A DNA stretch of 64,000 nt from Colwellia psychrerythraea (GCF_000764225.1 NZ_JQED01000045.1:57681-121680); one strand, 5' to 3'; shown: positions 36,487 through 46,395, counted from the first letter of the stretch. The notes: generated from the sequence alone by a model not told the origin. Made by a program: numbers and translations.

Positions 36487-36954
36487 TTAGTTGAATGTAT
36501 TATTATGTGTTTCGATAAAATTTCTTTTAGCTAGAACAAGCAACAGCCCTAACAAAGAAAATGTCATCAAAGACATCACGGGGATATTGATAAAACCAAG
36601 TAAGGTAAAATGAGTTTCTGAGCAAGGAATCCCTTGCACGCATGGTTGCGCCGCTTCAGGAATAATGCCTGCAACAACGAGCACATGAAATAGCGCGACG
36701 AACCAGCCAAAAATAACCAAGGGGCTTGTATAACGAATTATACTTATATCAAAAGGAAAAAGTGCCATAGGTAATATAAATACTAAAGGGTATAGCGCAA
36801 TCCGTTGATACCAACATAATACACACACAGGTAACTGTACTATTTCACTGAAAAATAAACTAATTAAGGTGCCACTTGTTGCGATGATCCATGCAATAAA
36901 TAGGTAATTCCAAGGTTTATTACTTTGAGCGACTACGGTTTCAGTATCATTCAT
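36487..36954 (-). CDS. DsbB-like disulfide bond formation protein
   Basis: This 155-aa membrane protein has four helices and two periplasmic Cys pairs: Cys44 and Cys47 (PVCVLCWYQR) next to the first helix, and Cys105 and Cys111 (QPCVQGIPC) in the second loop. It resembles BdbC, the short DsbB type. It would re-oxidise the DsbA-like partner encoded just downstream by passing electrons to quinone. WYQR after the first pair is typical of the family. Together with the DsbA-like gene it makes a two-gene operon. Confidence 0.9.
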   Translation of the reverse strand: MNDTETVVAQSNKPWNYLFIAWIIATSGTLISLFFSEIVQLPVCVLCWYQRIALYPLVFILPMALFPFDISIIRYTSPLVIFGWFVALFHVLVVAGIIPEAAQPCVQGIPCSETHFTLLGFINIPVMSLMTFSLLGLLLVLAKRNFIETHNNTFN

Positions 36955-37163
36955 TTGCTTTTATCTGTCTGTAATAAATAAGTGTTAAGTGTAACGAATT
37001 TATCAGGCTTTCATCTGACTCATTTATCTAGCTTTATCATAAATTATCACTAAGTTTGTTTTAGGTCAGAGTCTTTAACTAACTGAATGGACAAACTTGA
37101 TTGATTTATAGGCACCAGAGTATGAGAGGAGCTCTTTTTTCAATTAAATACAAAATAAAAGTC

Positions 37164-38168
37164 TTAATCGGGTATCGCTACTTCATACATAGCATTGTCG
37201 ATGTAGACGAGTTGTTGAAAGATAACACTGATGGCGGCTAAATATAAATTTTTATTTATCTTGTCATAATCATCAAGCTCACTATGATAATTTTTATGTG
37301 TACCCACACCAAAATATACAAAAGGGATCCCTGCTTTACTAAAGACACCATGATCACTTGCCATAAGCCAATTTGCTCGATTAACATTTGACCCTACGCT
37401 TTTAATCCGTCTAAAACCTGCAGTTAACTGAGTAAGAGAGTTTTTTTTGAAATAAGCTTGCAGTTGATTTAACTCATCAAGCTGTTGACTTGAAAGTATT
37501 TTCGGTAGATCTTTACTTAAAAACCGTAGTTTTTTTGTATTTTTACTCCCTGCAATCATATCTAAATTAATATTGAGTTTAACGTTATTGAGTAACTTTT
37601 TCTGTTGAGAAATAAAAGCTTTAGCACCTAATAAGTCAACTTCTTCCCCATCAGTAAATAAGAGTATAACACTATGCTTTAAGGGGTTATCCTTCAATAG
37701 TTTTGCATAGAGCAATAATGCCGCTGTACCGGAAGCATTATCATCAGCGCCGTTGTAGATTTTATTTCGTATTGTTCCAAGGTGGTCATAATGAGCTGTC
37801 AGCACTATGTATTTATCTTTATGATGGGTGCCTTGTATACAGCCAATTATATTAGTGCCCTGCTTTGACTGAAAAAAGCTTGATTTTGTGAAGCTGTGAC
37901 GATATTGATTATTAAATGCCGGTATAGAATCAGCTTTAAGCGAGGTGACTAGGTAATCTTGACTATCAATATTTCCTTGGCTAGCTAATTTACGACCTGA
38001 ATAATAATCCGAAGATAAAGTTTTTACATGTTCAAGTACTGATAGATTATCCTTCTCAGTTATAATGTCGGAAAATCTATCAAGTCCAGCCCCACTGCTA
38101 CTCCAAGCGACAAAAAAATTAACTAAGCCAGTAAGCCATAGAGGAATTATTTTCCGTACTTTAATCAA
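37164..38168 (-). CDS. M28-family zinc aminopeptidase
   Basis: The 334-aa protein has an N-terminal hydrophobic export segment (about 8-24) and an M28 peptidase domain with the ligand pattern TAHYDHLG (His126, Asp128), GADDNASG (about 140-147), DGEE (Glu175/Glu176), NLDMIAG, and a final SDHGVF...H. These cocatalytic two-zinc aminopeptidases work in the periplasm or outside. The start ATG overlaps the stop of the TPR lipoprotein by four bases (ATGA), so both are made together. The function of the pair is not known. The Zn ligand set looks complete. Confidence 0.88.
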   Translation of the reverse strand: MIKVRKIIPLWLTGLVNFFVAWSSSGAGLDRFSDIITEKDNLSVLEHVKTLSSDYYSGRKLASQGNIDSQDYLVTSLKADSIPAFNNQYRHSFTKSSFFQSKQGTNIIGCIQGTHHKDKYIVLTAHYDHLGTIRNKIYNGADDNASGTAALLLYAKLLKDNPLKHSVILLFTDGEEVDLLGAKAFISQQKKLLNNVKLNINLDMIAGSKNTKKLRFLSKDLPKILSSQQLDELNQLQAYFKKNSLTQLTAGFRRIKSVGSNVNRANWLMASDHGVFSKAGIPFVYFGVGTHKNYHSELDDYDKINKNLYLAAISVIFQQLVYIDNAMYEVAIPD

Positions 38169-39355
38169 GGGCTAATTATCTGTTGATCTTTAAGAAAATT
38201 AAGCTTTGCAATGTATTGCTTTTGCGTATCTTTTGTTTTTGTTAGTACAACCGCTTTTTTCATCGCTCTTTTCGATAATGCTAACTTATTCTGTTTGTAA
38301 TAAGCTTTTGCTAAGCCAAAATAAAACTCATGTTGTTCATCATCAAGCTGTATAGCTTTTTTATAATGCTGTATCGCTTGCTTATAAGACTGATTAAAAA
38401 AGGCTTCATTACCCAGTAAAGCATGGTAGTAAGGGTTTTTCACGCGTACCTTATGTATATAGTCTTCAATAGGTTTTGCTTCGCTATAACGTTCTTGTTT
38501 ATTAAGAAGTAAAGCCAAGTTCCCTAATGAGGTTAGGTTATCACGGTCCAAGCTTAAAGCATGACTGTAGGCGCTTTCAGCCATAGCATAATGCCCTGAA
38601 AGTTTATATAAAACGCCTAAATTTCCCCAAGCAGAAGAAAAATTTCCATCAGTGTTTGTCGCTTTTTTAAGGTATTGATATGCAAGAGGATAATTTTTAT
38701 TTAGCATTTCCTCTGCGCCCTTATTGTTATAAAACATAGCAAGTAATGTATGCTTTTCAATGGTATGAGATGGAAAACTCTTCTTCGCAACAAAAGGATC
38801 AAAATCGATCCGTATGTTTCTTTTACCCCAAACAACTCGTTTATCAACCTCTTCACTTTCACTAACGAGTAGATTCACATGGCCAGTTAACAAACTATAT
38901 TCGCCATTACGAACCCAATACTCTGGCACTTCAACATCTTGAAAGCTAATGTTCATGCCCGCTTCATCAGCTAAAGCATACGCTAAAATGGTCAATGACA
39001 TACAATTGGCTAATTTACTATGATAAGCCTCTCTTGCAGTAACGTTCGCGCTGCCATCGTAACTTAATGCGATATTTTCTTCGTTAAACAAATGGTTTAG
39101 TAAAACACGTGCTTTTTGCTGGGTGGTTAGATGGCTACTTAACTTATCTTTAACCATGGCACGCATGCCATCATCAAGCTCAAAAATTTCTTGCTCGGTT
39201 TCAATATGAATAGATTCTAAGGAGAGATATTGATTATCTAGGTATAATTCAGAGGGTGAACTAGCTTGGTTAACAGGGAGGTTTTGATTACTTTGACATG
39301 CAAGTAACAGCGGAAAACATATTAAAAGACACAATAAATTACCTTTCATAATCAC
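38165..39355 (-). CDS. Lipoprotein with transglutaminase-like and TPR domains
   Basis: The 396-aa protein has a lipobox (LLAC, Cys20), then a transglutaminase-like domain (about 75-175) with the nucleophile in KLANCMSLTILAYALADEAGM, and a TPR array (about 200-380; AWGNLGVLYKLSGHYAMAESAYSHAL and later repeats). Such lipoproteins are seen in gammaproteobacteria, where the papain-like domain may be a structural scaffold or a peptidase. It is the first gene of an operon with the M28 peptidase, so it might bring peptide substrates to that enzyme at the outer membrane. This partnership is inferred from the ATGA overlap only. Confidence 0.83.
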   Translation of the reverse strand: MIMKGNLLCLLICFPLLLACQSNQNLPVNQASSPSELYLDNQYLSLESIHIETEQEIFELDDGMRAMVKDKLSSHLTTQQKARVLLNHLFNEENIALSYDGSANVTAREAYHSKLANCMSLTILAYALADEAGMNISFQDVEVPEYWVRNGEYSLLTGHVNLLVSESEEVDKRVVWGKRNIRIDFDPFVAKKSFPSHTIEKHTLLAMFYNNKGAEEMLNKNYPLAYQYLKKATNTDGNFSSAWGNLGVLYKLSGHYAMAESAYSHALSLDRDNLTSLGNLALLLNKQERYSEAKPIEDYIHKVRVKNPYYHALLGNEAFFNQSYKQAIQHYKKAIQLDDEQHEFYFGLAKAYYKQNKLALSKRAMKKAVVLTKTKDTQKQYIAKLNFLKDQQIISP

Positions 39356-39486
39356 TCCAATAATACGAGGAATGATTAAAGCCTATTATAAAATATAAAA
39401 ACTTGCTACTTAGGCAACTAACTATTCATATTTAATTACAATTTATGCAGTAACTCATTGCTTAACTTACCACTATATTAAGCTTG

Positions 39487-40959
39487 TTATCTCTCACCCT
39501 TACCTAAAAAGTAGACTAAGCGTAACGTGGTATTATGATCTGAAGTATTTGCATTAGTGCTGTGATAAAAACGCCAATCGAGTTGTAAGGCAAAATTATT
39601 ATTCAGTTTATAATGTGCACCAACACCTGCATTAACTTGGAATTTTTTGGTATCTACCTCTTTCATCCACAATGTTTCACCAAAGCCTGCCGAAAGGTAT
39701 GGTCTAATATCATTTTCACTATTAAAATAGTATTGGCTGTCTAAGCTGTAGTTTTCATAATTTATTTCAACAGGGCTTAAACCGTCGGTAAACTTACCTT
39801 TTGAATACGTTACTCTGCTTGAGAATTGGCGAGTAAAATATAACCCTAAACTGTATTCCGTCGTGCTATCGCCTTCAACGTTCCATAAATCATCGAGCTC
39901 AGTTTGACCAACACCATAACTCACGCCAATAATACCAGTATCAACAGGATCATTAATTCTTGAAGATCGTTTTGCTGTACTAGGCGAATAATGACCGCCA
40001 TCACCCAATTGTAGTGAAATATTAAAACTGACTTGACTGTCTCGTTGTCCGTTATCACCGTAGGGGATTTCATTAAAACTCACATAACCTGTACCGGCTC
40101 TGATAATTTCCTTACCGAACATGTTATTAATTCCCACACTCATGCTATCAACAGGGTCAAGAAAGAACAAAGCGGTACTTCCTAAAATACTTGAACCCCA
40201 AACATCTCCACCGTCTTTTCTGATATCCATTTCTGTATTGAATGCCCATTCACCATAGGCCCAACCAAGTACAGGGGTAATAACTAAATCTTGTATGGAA
40301 GGGACTTCTGCAAATGCTTCAATGCCGTATTCCCAGTAGAAGGTTGACATAATGGTTGCGTATAAAAAAGAGTCCCACTGACGATAACCTGACTTTCGCG
40401 CAACCTGGTAATAAACACCACCAAAGTAGGGATGACCAACCAGGTTTAACATACCTGTGTCTCTGTCCCAAACAGGACCACCTTTCACATTGTCAGTCCA
40501 CTTATTAAATATACCCTCTTCTTTATCCCAGTTTGAGATATCTTCTGGTAATAAAGCAATTAAGCCAATAACACCAAAACCGTAAGCAAAAATTGAGTTA
40601 GTTTGAGACCAAAGCCTGTCTCTATCTTCTCCGTTTGGGCTCGAAAAAATAGAGACTTGATAAGGTGATTGAAAAAAATCATCTGATACCGATAAATTTT
40701 CAAAACGAGTATTAGTAGCCATTTCTCGATATATATCATCAAGATTATCCGCAGTAATTGCTGGGCTTAGTTTAATATCATTCGTTGTTTTCGGTAATTC
40801 AGTTGATTGTTGTTGGTCAGGATCTTGATCAGCTATTCCATGGGCAAAAGAGTGAATGGGTAATAAAGACGTTGTTACAAGTGATACAGCTAAAGCAATA
40901 CGTTTAATAGTGTAAGTATTTGCCTTATTTGAATTTATATCCGTATCTTTAATGATCAC
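39487..40959 (-). CDS. DUF3943-like outer-membrane protein with C-terminal beta-barrel
   Basis: The 490-aa exported protein has a signal peptide (cleaved after about residue 39, HSFAH), and a middle section matching DUF3943 (about 135-300; YWEYGIEAFAEVPSIQDLVITPVLGWAYGEW). The C-terminal half is an Omp-like barrel (about 340-490; GADHYKLNNN-type repeat of alternating strands, ending LRLVYFLGKGER). Many DUF3943 proteins sit in the outer membrane and their function is unknown. The DPVDSMSVGINNMFG motif within the middle is characteristic. It is monocistronic, and no regulatory site is visible upstream. Confidence 0.75.
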   Translation of the reverse strand: MIIKDTDINSNKANTYTIKRIALAVSLVTTSLLPIHSFAHGIADQDPDQQQSTELPKTTNDIKLSPAITADNLDDIYREMATNTRFENLSVSDDFFQSPYQVSIFSSPNGEDRDRLWSQTNSIFAYGFGVIGLIALLPEDISNWDKEEGIFNKWTDNVKGGPVWDRDTGMLNLVGHPYFGGVYYQVARKSGYRQWDSFLYATIMSTFYWEYGIEAFAEVPSIQDLVITPVLGWAYGEWAFNTEMDIRKDGGDVWGSSILGSTALFFLDPVDSMSVGINNMFGKEIIRAGTGYVSFNEIPYGDNGQRDSQVSFNISLQLGDGGHYSPSTAKRSSRINDPVDTGIIGVSYGVGQTELDDLWNVEGDSTTEYSLGLYFTRQFSSRVTYSKGKFTDGLSPVEINYENYSLDSQYYFNSENDIRPYLSAGFGETLWMKEVDTKKFQVNAGVGAHYKLNNNFALQLDWRFYHSTNANTSDHNTTLRLVYFLGKGER

Positions 40960-41050
40960 ACATAGTCCTTAATTAATAACAATTTTCAATCACTTCATTA
41001 TCAGCAATAGTTTTATATAGCATATTACTTTTAAATTTAATAAAAGCAAA

Positions 41051-41078
41051 AAGCCGCTAACTTTTCAGTTAGCGGCTT
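41051..41078 (-). terminator. Rho-independent terminator after tRNA-Ser
   Basis: The perfect 12-bp arms AAGCCGCTAACT (41051-41062) and AGTTAGCGGCTT (41067-41078) close a four-base loop and are flanked by runs of A on one side and T on the other. Reading on the - strand it directly follows the tRNA-Ser 3' end and is followed by TTTGCTTTT. Confidence 0.9.
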
Positions 41079-41087
41079 TTTTAAATG

Positions 41088-41178
41088 TGGCGGTGAGATA
41101 GAGATTTGAACTCTAGAAGGGCTACAAACCCTTGCCGGTTTTCAAGACCGGTGCTTTCGACCACTCAGCCATCTCACC
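41088..41178 (-). tRNA. tRNA-Ser (anticodon TGA)
   Basis: The - strand folds as a 91-nt class II tRNA. It has acceptor stem GGTGAGA/TCTCACC, D arm, anticodon loop CTTGAAA flanked by ACCGG/CCGGC stems (anticodon TGA), a long variable arm (AAGGGTTTGTAGCCCTT) and T arm with GTTCAAAT. The 3' end GCCA is encoded in the gene. It closely resembles E. coli tRNA-Ser(UGA). Confidence 0.97.
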
Positions 41179-41615
41179 AAGTTACTTCTAGAAAAGCTTT
41201 TGCTATTCCTCAAAAGTGGGCGCATTTTAAATACTGGGCATCTATTTGTAAAGCGTTAAATCTATATTATGTTAAATAAATGTAGATAAGTATAATAAAC
41301 AAACATTTTAATGATGTGTTTTCTTATGACGTATCTTTTACCTTAAATGTTCAACAAGTACCTTCACTATTAAGAACTCTAAAGCGAGAGTAAAACCATT
41401 GCTATCTAGCGCACCTTCCAACTTAACAAACACTGAACAATAAAAAATTGTGCTCTATAAATAGTTAAGCTTTAGATCGGTTCACTACAAACTTGTTGAG
41501 AAAAAGTGACTGATTACTTTATTTATCTATAAATTCATCCTATATTAAATAACTGATTTATTTAAATATTAAAAAGTATAAATCGCATTTACAATTAAAT
41601 CTTGAGGGATAACAA
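41179..41615. other. Gene-free interval between tRNA-Ser and a SYLF lipoprotein gene
   Basis: This is a 437-base AT-rich stretch holding the promoters of the divergent tRNA and lipoprotein genes. I see no coding frame, RNA gene or strong palindrome in it. Confidence 0.5.
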
Positions 41616-42194
41616 ATGACCATGAAAAACTTTATTTTGGCAGGCGTAACCACCAGTCTATTATTAGGTTGTGCTACAGGTAATACCCCAGCTGATAAAA
41701 AGAAAAATGCAATTCAAGAGACATCACAAGCCCTACAGAAAATTTATGAAGACCATCCATCAGCTAACAGTGCAGTCAATAATAGCTTAGGTTATTTGGT
41801 TTGTACTGGTAGTGATAGTTACTTATTTGCCGCTTCTTCTGGTGGCGGTGTTTGTGTACTTAAAGGCAATGGTCAGTCTGAATTTTATCGTTTTGCATCA
41901 CTAGGTGTCGGTGTCGGTATTGGTTTTAAGTCGGTAGCGTTTGTTTATGCTTATAATAGTGCTGACGCGTTGAGACGTTTTAAAGAGGAAGGTTGGGATG
42001 CAGGTGCCCGAGCTGAAGCCAGCGCAAAACACGAAGAAGAAGGTGGTCAAGCTGCAGCTAATACTTCTTATGATGTCGAAGGCGTCAAAATATATCAATC
42101 GGCATTGTGGGGCGCAGCTGCACAGGCGACGGTGCAAGGTTATAAATTTTGGCCAACAGACTTTACAGATGATGTAATGCAAAATAGTGAATAA
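41616..42194 (+). CDS. SYLF (YSC84-like) domain lipoprotein
   Basis: The 192-aa protein has a lipobox (LLGC, Cys19) and, from about residue 60, a SYLF/YSC84-like domain: LVCTGSDSYLFAASSGGGVCVLK, then FYRFASLGVGVGIGFKSVAFVYAYNSADALRRF and GWDAGARAEASA. This matches the family's glycine-rich strands followed by an alanine-rich helix. Eukaryotic SYLF domains bind phosphoinositides, and bacterial ones are outer-membrane-anchored periplasmic proteins of unknown role. A GAGGGAT ribosome site lies 7 bases before the ATG. The gene is monocistronic. Confidence 0.78.
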   Translation: MTMKNFILAGVTTSLLLGCATGNTPADKKKNAIQETSQALQKIYEDHPSANSAVNNSLGYLVCTGSDSYLFAASSGGGVCVLKGNGQSEFYRFASLGVGVGIGFKSVAFVYAYNSADALRRFKEEGWDAGARAEASAKHEEEGGQAAANTSYDVEGVKIYQSALWGAAAQATVQGYKFWPTDFTDDVMQNSE

Positions 42195-42279
42195 GTCAGT
42201 CAAACCTAAAGCTAAATAGTCAATAGTTTGCTGATTTACCCCTAGCCTTATATTGGCTCACTTAAAGACAAAATATAAA

Positions 42280-42325
42280 AACTGCAGGCAGTGCATGACA
42301 GACATTTTATTCACTGTCTGCAGTT
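42280..42325. terminator. Terminator-like hairpin after the SYLF lipoprotein gene
   Basis: The arms 42280-42293 (AACTGCAGGCAGTG) and 42312-42325 (CACTGTCTGCAGTT) pair over 14 bases with one mismatch around an 18-base loop. It lies 86 bases after the lipoprotein stop. An A-rich run precedes it, so it would work as a terminator on the - strand too. The remaining interval up to 42558 contains only the promoter region of the next gene. Confidence 0.55.
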
Positions 42326-42558
42326 CTTAACATTCCTCAATGCTACCCATTGGAACATCACTCACCCGCAAAATGCATCCTAGTTATTTCAGTATTTACT
42401 CTGACAAAGTGTTACATAATTTTTACGCAAAGCATGTGCAAAAATGTCGGTATTATTGACCTAACTCACTAAAAAGCTTAAGGTCTTGAGAGAAAACAAG
42501 AACAATATGCTCACGACAATCAGTTTTAAGGAATGTATTTTAATAGGGACATCCATTC

Positions 42559-44067
42559 ATGGTTAATAACAATAATAAACTAATCATCTCTTCAATATTA
42601 ACACTTTCACTTACCGCATGCGGTGGTAGTGGCTCTGACACACCAGAAAAATTACTCTCACCTGAGACAATCGATAAACCCGTGCCTGTGGCAAAACCAG
42701 CACCGTTACCTTCAGAAACTACAATTAGTTCTAGTGGTAAAGTCATTGATGGCTATGTCGTTGGTGCGACTATTTGGTTAGATTTTGATGGGGATGGAAA
42801 GTTTGATCAACACACTGAACCCTCCACTGTCTCTGGCGACTCTGGCGATTACCACTTTAAATTCACTGAAGAGCAAGCTACATGTGTACCATATTCAACT
42901 ACTTATGTTGACGTTCCTGTAGGCGCTATGGATCTCGACCTAGGTGAAGTTACTGAAGCTTATCAAATGTCATTTCCCCCCTCAATCGAAGCAATAACCG
43001 ATCATGATATTCGCAATATTTCACCATTAACGACGGTTATTTGGGGACAGTTAAGACGCCAACTTGAAGGCAGCGGTAAAGGCAAAGTAACATGTGAGAA
43101 GTTAAAACTAGACAGTGCACTTCGCAGAGAAGTTAAAAACGAAATTGAAAACGTGATGCTGAATTTAGTCCAACACTATAACCTTTCAGAAGAGCAAATA
43201 TATTCCGATTTCATTGCCTCAAAAGACAGTGAAACTTATGATCACGCTCAATCAATCGTCAAAGGTTTGAAAGCATCATTTAAGTACAAGAAAAAGTTAG
43301 AGAAAATGTACCCTAATGCAAAAGAAATCCGCGTTACTGTATATCAAGATGCCGTAAAAGATGAAGAACTTGGCTTCAAAGATGCGTGGTATCGTGATGA
43401 AATTATTTACCTCAACACAGAAGATTTCTCAGAATTTGTAAAACTTACTGATGACGAATCATTATCTAAAGTCGATATCATTTTGTCGAAATTTCACGAA
43501 ATAGAACAGCCTTGGGGCGACCAAGAACTTAAAGGCTTGTTAAAGATTCGAGCAGATACGTATCGTAACGATGACAACTCTTATCGTTGTGGCAATGTAG
43601 AACGTGTTAGTTTCGAACAAAATGGTGTGCAATACGAATTAGATAATATTGTACCAACCGTATCATTTGCGACAATAGATGAATGTTCAAACGATAATCT
43701 GGACAACCCATACGAGCGCAGCTACTCATTCAGATTTACTGTTAACAATAAAAGCTACTCAACAGAATTGTACTTTAGAGAGCAAAATGCAGAATTCACT
43801 GCCCTGCCTGATTGGATTAATATTAAAGACAAAAGTGATACCTTAATGGCTACTGAGTTAATCAGCCACCTATCTTCCTTTGCTATAGGTTGGGAGCAAG
43901 ATGTGCTTGTTGATACTGATTACTGGCGCAAACGCTTAGAGTACGACAACATTGTTATTGATAAAAACAATGAAAATAACTGGGTTAAAACAACTCGACA
44001 AGAAGATAATACTCTCCGCTATGAATGTAGTAAAGATGGCGTTGTTTGGTTTACCTGTGAAGGCTAA
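42559..44067 (+). CDS. Large hypothetical lipoprotein with Ca-binding-like repeat
   Basis: The 502-aa protein has a lipobox (LTAC, Cys21) followed by a low-complexity Gly/Ser/Pro linker (about 22-55). Next is a beta-sandwich-like motif, GKVIDGYVVGATIWLDFDGDGKFD (residues about 60-83), in which DFDGDGKFD looks like a calcium-binding loop of the dockerin/EF-hand type. Versions of this motif occur in surface lipoproteins of Colwellia and Shewanella. The remainder (about 110-502) shows no recognised domain, with helices around 185-260 and strands at the end. Six or more Cys residues in the C-terminal half suggest disulfides. Function is unknown. Confidence 0.65.
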   Translation: MVNNNNKLIISSILTLSLTACGGSGSDTPEKLLSPETIDKPVPVAKPAPLPSETTISSSGKVIDGYVVGATIWLDFDGDGKFDQHTEPSTVSGDSGDYHFKFTEEQATCVPYSTTYVDVPVGAMDLDLGEVTEAYQMSFPPSIEAITDHDIRNISPLTTVIWGQLRRQLEGSGKGKVTCEKLKLDSALRREVKNEIENVMLNLVQHYNLSEEQIYSDFIASKDSETYDHAQSIVKGLKASFKYKKKLEKMYPNAKEIRVTVYQDAVKDEELGFKDAWYRDEIIYLNTEDFSEFVKLTDDESLSKVDIILSKFHEIEQPWGDQELKGLLKIRADTYRNDDNSYRCGNVERVSFEQNGVQYELDNIVPTVSFATIDECSNDNLDNPYERSYSFRFTVNNKSYSTELYFREQNAEFTALPDWINIKDKSDTLMATELISHLSSFAIGWEQDVLVDTDYWRKRLEYDNIVIDKNNENNWVKTTRQEDNTLRYECSKDGVVWFTCEG

Positions 44068-44117
44068 ATACTGTCGACCATCTATGAGATAAGTCTCATG
44101 CACAGTCATTTGTCCTT

Positions 44118-44162
44118 AAAGTCTGTTGATTATCAAATATGTTCAAAAGATCAGCAGACTTT
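44118..44162 (+). terminator. Terminator-like hairpin after the large lipoprotein gene
   Basis: The arms AAAGTCTGTTGAT (44118-44130) and ATCAGCAGACTTT (44150-44162) pair over 13 bases with one G-T or mismatch position, around a 19-base loop, and are followed by TTCTTACT. It lies 51 bases after the stop codon. Confidence 0.6.
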
Positions 44163-44290
44163 TCTTACTGCAGAAAAAATCTATTAAAATAACCTTAATC
44201 AGCCATTTTTCAGGTAAAATCCCCTCAAAAGCACCCTGCTTTAGTATTGCGCCATTCAAATTACTTTAAGTTATCTGGAAAATATATATC

Positions 44291-46117
44291 ATGCGAGTAG
44301 CCGTTTCTCAGTTTGCCACCTCTTCCAATTTTCAAGAAAACCTAGCTAGCTGTATTCGAATAATAAATGAGGCTGCAACTTGTAAACCGACATTGATTGT
44401 TCTTCCCGAATATTGTAATACGCAATTTTATAATGCACCGATTGATAGTGTATCTGTCAGAGAATTCCAATCAGGATATGTAGATCATAATCAGTCATGG
44501 GATGAAGCTTTACCGCTTGGTGGAGAGTTTTTACAAAAGATTGCCCAGCAAGCGAAAAAACATCATTGTTACATTGTGGCCAATGTCACGTTACGACGAG
44601 ACCTTACTCGTGGCACTGCAGGAGTTAAACAAGACGGTTCGGTTAAATCAAAGATAAGTGTGACTTCATGTTTATTTTCCCCGTTAGGTGACCTCATTAT
44701 TCAAACGGATAAGCAAAAATTGACTGATGACGAAAGTAAATTTTTCACTAGCGTTACTAAAGAGTCTGAAGTAGTAACTACGCCTTTTGGCCAACTTGGA
44801 CTACTAGTGGGAAACGATAGCATGTCCTTCGAGCCATCACGAAATTTAGCCTTAAAGGGTGCACAACTCTTGTGTAATTCAATAAATACTATCGCATTGG
44901 ACCAATGCAGCTTGCATGACCCAGCCCGAGCGTTTGAAAATAAAATCTTTATAGCTAGTGCAAATAAAGTTGCTCCGTTAATACCATCCGAACAATCAGA
45001 GGAACATTTAACAGAAACGAATAGTGGTGCTGGACGAAGCCAGATACTCTCTGTTGAAGGTAAGGTGCTGGCAAAAATCACTCATAACGAAGAAGGATTT
45101 ACTTTTGCTGACATAGGATTACTAGGCGCTGAAAATGACAAAGAAATCATCACAAAAGCAGGACTTAACGATAAGCACCGCCCCGATGGTACCCTGTATA
45201 AAGATCAACTACGTCCTGAGCTTTATCAAGAGCTAACTGCAGCTATAACACAAACGCACAAGATAAAAACATTGCCAGAGTGTGACAACACTAAAAAGCT
45301 CGCGGTAACGGCCAATGTTGCGATATTTGCCACCTATAAGACTAATGAACAGGCTATAGAAGATGTTTGTCATTACATTGAAAATAACCTTACCGACATT
45401 ATTCAATTACCTGAATTGTTCTTTGTCACAGATAAGACAATCACCAAAGATATTGAGCAAAGAGTACAAATAGAAAACTTAAGCAAAAACTTAATTGAGC
45501 AAGTCAGCTCTGTGCTTAGGCCATTTCAATATTTATGCACTAGTTTACTCATTGATGGCGTTCATCAAGCGGTGCTAATTAACCAGCATGGCTTATTTGC
45601 CAGACAGGAGCAATTACATTTTTGTCAACGCTACCAATGGACAGCACTCGGTAATGAATTAACGATTGTAGATATACCATTAGAGCAAGGAAATATTACC
45701 CTTGCCATGCTGACTGCCGATGATGCCAATATGCCAGAAATAGTTGAGATTGCAGCGTTAAATGGTATTCAGCTATTGTTGGTTCCTTTTGATATTCAAG
45801 AGTCATGTGAGGTTGACTACAGTTTATTATCCCGCGCCGCTGAAAATCGAATATGTATTGTCGCAGCAAGTCGCGAAAAAAGCTTTGCTAACGACTTACC
45901 CAGCAATAACACAAATGACAATATCTATAGCAAGAACAAAGTAAAAGCGCAAAAATCCACCGGGTTAATTGCTAACTTAAGCACAGATCCTGCATTATTA
46001 CCTCAATGGAGAGCTCGACCTTATTCTGGTTATATCAATCAACCTTTAGTTAAACTTCAATATGGTAAAATTACTAAAGCGGTTATCCATCCAATTGCTG
46101 CCTGTAGGAAATACTAA
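44291..46117 (+). CDS. Tandem nitrilase-fold protein, catalytic Cys missing in both halves
   Basis: This 608-aa protein has two carbon-nitrogen hydrolase (nitrilase) folds in a row, about residues 1-300 and 335-600. The first domain keeps Glu40 (VLPEYCN) and Lys141 (QTDKQKL), but the usual Cys of the G-x-x-x-C-x-D motif is Gly174 (LLVGND). The second keeps Glu375 (QLPELFF), has Gln in place of Lys (ARQEQLHF), and reads TADD (475-478) where Cys-x-x should be. So neither half looks catalytically complete. It may be a binding or regulatory scaffold, or use another nucleophile. It is monocistronic, with no neighbour hinting at a substrate. The alignment of the active-site positions is by eye. Confidence 0.75.
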   Translation: MRVAVSQFATSSNFQENLASCIRIINEAATCKPTLIVLPEYCNTQFYNAPIDSVSVREFQSGYVDHNQSWDEALPLGGEFLQKIAQQAKKHHCYIVANVTLRRDLTRGTAGVKQDGSVKSKISVTSCLFSPLGDLIIQTDKQKLTDDESKFFTSVTKESEVVTTPFGQLGLLVGNDSMSFEPSRNLALKGAQLLCNSINTIALDQCSLHDPARAFENKIFIASANKVAPLIPSEQSEEHLTETNSGAGRSQILSVEGKVLAKITHNEEGFTFADIGLLGAENDKEIITKAGLNDKHRPDGTLYKDQLRPELYQELTAAITQTHKIKTLPECDNTKKLAVTANVAIFATYKTNEQAIEDVCHYIENNLTDIIQLPELFFVTDKTITKDIEQRVQIENLSKNLIEQVSSVLRPFQYLCTSLLIDGVHQAVLINQHGLFARQEQLHFCQRYQWTALGNELTIVDIPLEQGNITLAMLTADDANMPEIVEIAALNGIQLLLVPFDIQESCEVDYSLLSRAAENRICIVAASREKSFANDLPSNNTNDNIYSKNKVKAQKSTGLIANLSTDPALLPQWRARPYSGYINQPLVKLQYGKITKAVIHPIAACRKY

Positions 46118-46395
46118 AAGTAAACGCATCCCAATTGACAAGAATAACCATAAGCAGCTAATAATATCGGAATAGCCTATTATACGGTAGCACCAAGCAC
46201 TGCTTTAGGTGACAGAGCGATGGCAGGAAACAACGTATAGCCCACACTTGAGTATATGCTGCAGTGACTACACTAAAGCTCATTTAGCCACTTACGCATT
46301 ATATAATCACATTAATGGCACCACCATATCCAGGTAAAACTCCCTGCAACTTTATAGAATACGACTTAGTAAAATAAAGTCGAATAGATAAGTTG

